Shown: one piece after another, positions 5,080 through 5,460 of the stretch
Position numbering within the stretch: the stretch's first letter is position 1
Layout: each line of letters starts with the position of its first letter
Assembly: GCA_016207865.1 (NCBI GenBank)
Contig: JACQZD010000187.1
Span: forward strand, 1 to 5,460
DNA: 5,460 bases
From: Nitrospirota bacterium
Lineage (GTDB): Bacteria > Nitrospirota > Thermodesulfovibrionia > UBA6902 > DSMQ01
Direction of reading: 5' to 3'
Notes under the pieces: model-generated
Database searches by the model: none
The model's input: the letters and a program-made list of their open reading frames with translations, nothing else
What the model was told of the DNA's origin: nothing
Position numbers and translations under genes: made by a program

Positions 5080-5167
5080 GAAGCTGAGAAGTTTAGAAAT
5101 TAAGAAGATGCCATGAGAATTATCTTTTCTCAACTTCATAACTTCTTATCTTCGTAATTTCTTTTTT
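5080..5167 (+). repeat. Long imperfect inverted repeat with T-run, possible terminator
   Basis: Starts 15 bases after fabG. Two competing folds are visible. In the first, 5080-5108 pairs with 5125-5153 with 24 of 29 positions paired (two G-T). In the second, GAAATTAAGAAGAT (5096-5109) pairs with 5148-5161 at 13 of 14 positions, with an internal TGAGAA/TTCTCA hairpin (5114-5119 with 5127-5132), and is followed directly by T6 (5162-5167). The second looks like a rho-independent terminator. The purine-rich GAAG-type arms also resemble dispersed intergenic hairpin repeats. Confidence 0.6.
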
Positions 5168-5208
5168 ATAAAAACCTCTATGCCATCTGTGGTTAAAGGG
5201 ATTGACAA

Positions 5209-5460
5209 ATAAAAAAATACGATGACATTGTTGTCGGAAGCGGCGTCAGCGGACTGGCAATGGCGCTTATCCTCGGAATGAACGGCCGGAGGGTGCTGCT
5301 GCTTGAAAAGAACCCGCGCATAGGCGGCTCCGTATCAAGATTTTACAAAAAGGGCATCCCCTTTGATACGGGTTTTCACTTTACCGGAGGCCTGCAAAAA
5401 AACGGCATACTTGACGACATGCTGTCGGTTCTTGGAATTCGTGATGCTATTCAGCCGATA
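5209..5460 (+). CDS. CrtI/RetSat-like FAD-dependent oxidoreductase, N-terminal part, start unresolved
   Basis: Amine-oxidase-fold flavoprotein of the phytoene desaturase/retinol saturase type (partial, continues past the right edge). From Y at 5218 the frame shows YDDIVVGSGVSG (FAD dinucleotide GxGxxG), the ribose-binding acidic residue in VLLLEKN, GGSVSRF, and FDTGFHFTGG, a motif typical of CrtI/RetSat proteins. They reduce or desaturate polyene or isoprenoid chains. The frame has no ATG, GTG or TTG between the TGA at 5203-5205 and the glycine motif. AAAGGG at 5195-5200 is ideally placed (8 bases) for a start at 5209, where the codon is ATA. ATG 5260 would remove the FAD motif. The start coordinate given is therefore nominal. 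It lies downstream of FabG on the same strand and is probably part of the same lipid or polyene gene set. Confidence 0.75.
   Translation, partial: MKKYDDIVVGSGVSGLAMALILGMNGRRVLLLEKNPRIGGSVSRFYKKGIPFDTGFHFTGGLQKNGILDDMLSVLGIRDAIQPI

Noticed and set aside
5202..5207. TTGACA as a -35 promoter element
   Set aside because: No -10-like hexamer occurs 16-18 bases downstream; the next bases are already coding for the FAD domain.
1..5460. CRISPR arrays, tRNA or rRNA genes, insertion sequences
   Set aside because: I saw no regularly spaced repeats, tRNA-like cloverleaf, rRNA segment or transposase coding in either strand.

Overview
The window looks like chromosomal DNA of a Gram-negative-type, probably anaerobic or sediment-dwelling bacterium. 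The gene style (PhoB/PhoR, a SphX-like PstS, an aryl-polyene-type FabG, a CrtI-like flavoprotein, tiny cysteine-rich proteins with very strong Shine-Dalgarno sites) is reminiscent of Nitrospirota or deltaproteobacterial lineages. This is an impression from the proteins, not a proven taxonomy.

Left and centre, all on the minus strand, is a phosphate-starvation (Pho) locus. In transcription order: phoB (4209-3508) overlaps by 4 bases with phoR (3511-1724). phoR is one reading frame broken by a single in-frame TAG at 2803-2801, between the HAMP half and the PAS/kinase half. Next come three very small genes: a 63-aa cysteine-rich protein (1662-1471), a 55-aa cysteine-rich protein (1466-1299) and a 94-aa TusA-fold protein lacking the catalytic cysteine (1275-991). 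A weak terminator-like hairpin follows. Then there is a candidate PhoB promoter (Pho box 910-927 with a -10 at 894-899), a 48-aa single-span membrane protein (884-738), and pstS (686 to beyond the left edge). A second candidate Pho box (1701-1718) lies just in front of the small-gene operon. I see no pstC, pstA, pstB or phoU; they may lie beyond the left edge.

Right, on the plus strand and divergent from phoB across an AT-rich gap: a FabG-like 3-oxoacyl-ACP reductase (4343-5065), a long imperfect inverted repeat ending in a T-run (5080-5167), and the first 84 or so residues of a phytoene-desaturase/RetSat-like FAD protein. The latter has no ordinary start codon in its frame. FabG plus a CrtI-like protein suggests the beginning of a polyene or unusual-lipid gene cluster.

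How it may work together: PhoR/PhoB would sense low phosphate. PhoB has the same recognition-helix sequence as I recall for E. coli PhoB, so it could bind CTGTCAT-like boxes and drive both the pstS unit and the small cysteine-rich operon. The most novel element is that operon: two related micro-proteins and a cysteine-less TusA relative placed, apparently, under Pho control. The main caveats are the phoR stop codon and the missing start of the FAD gene, which could be real decay or assembly errors.
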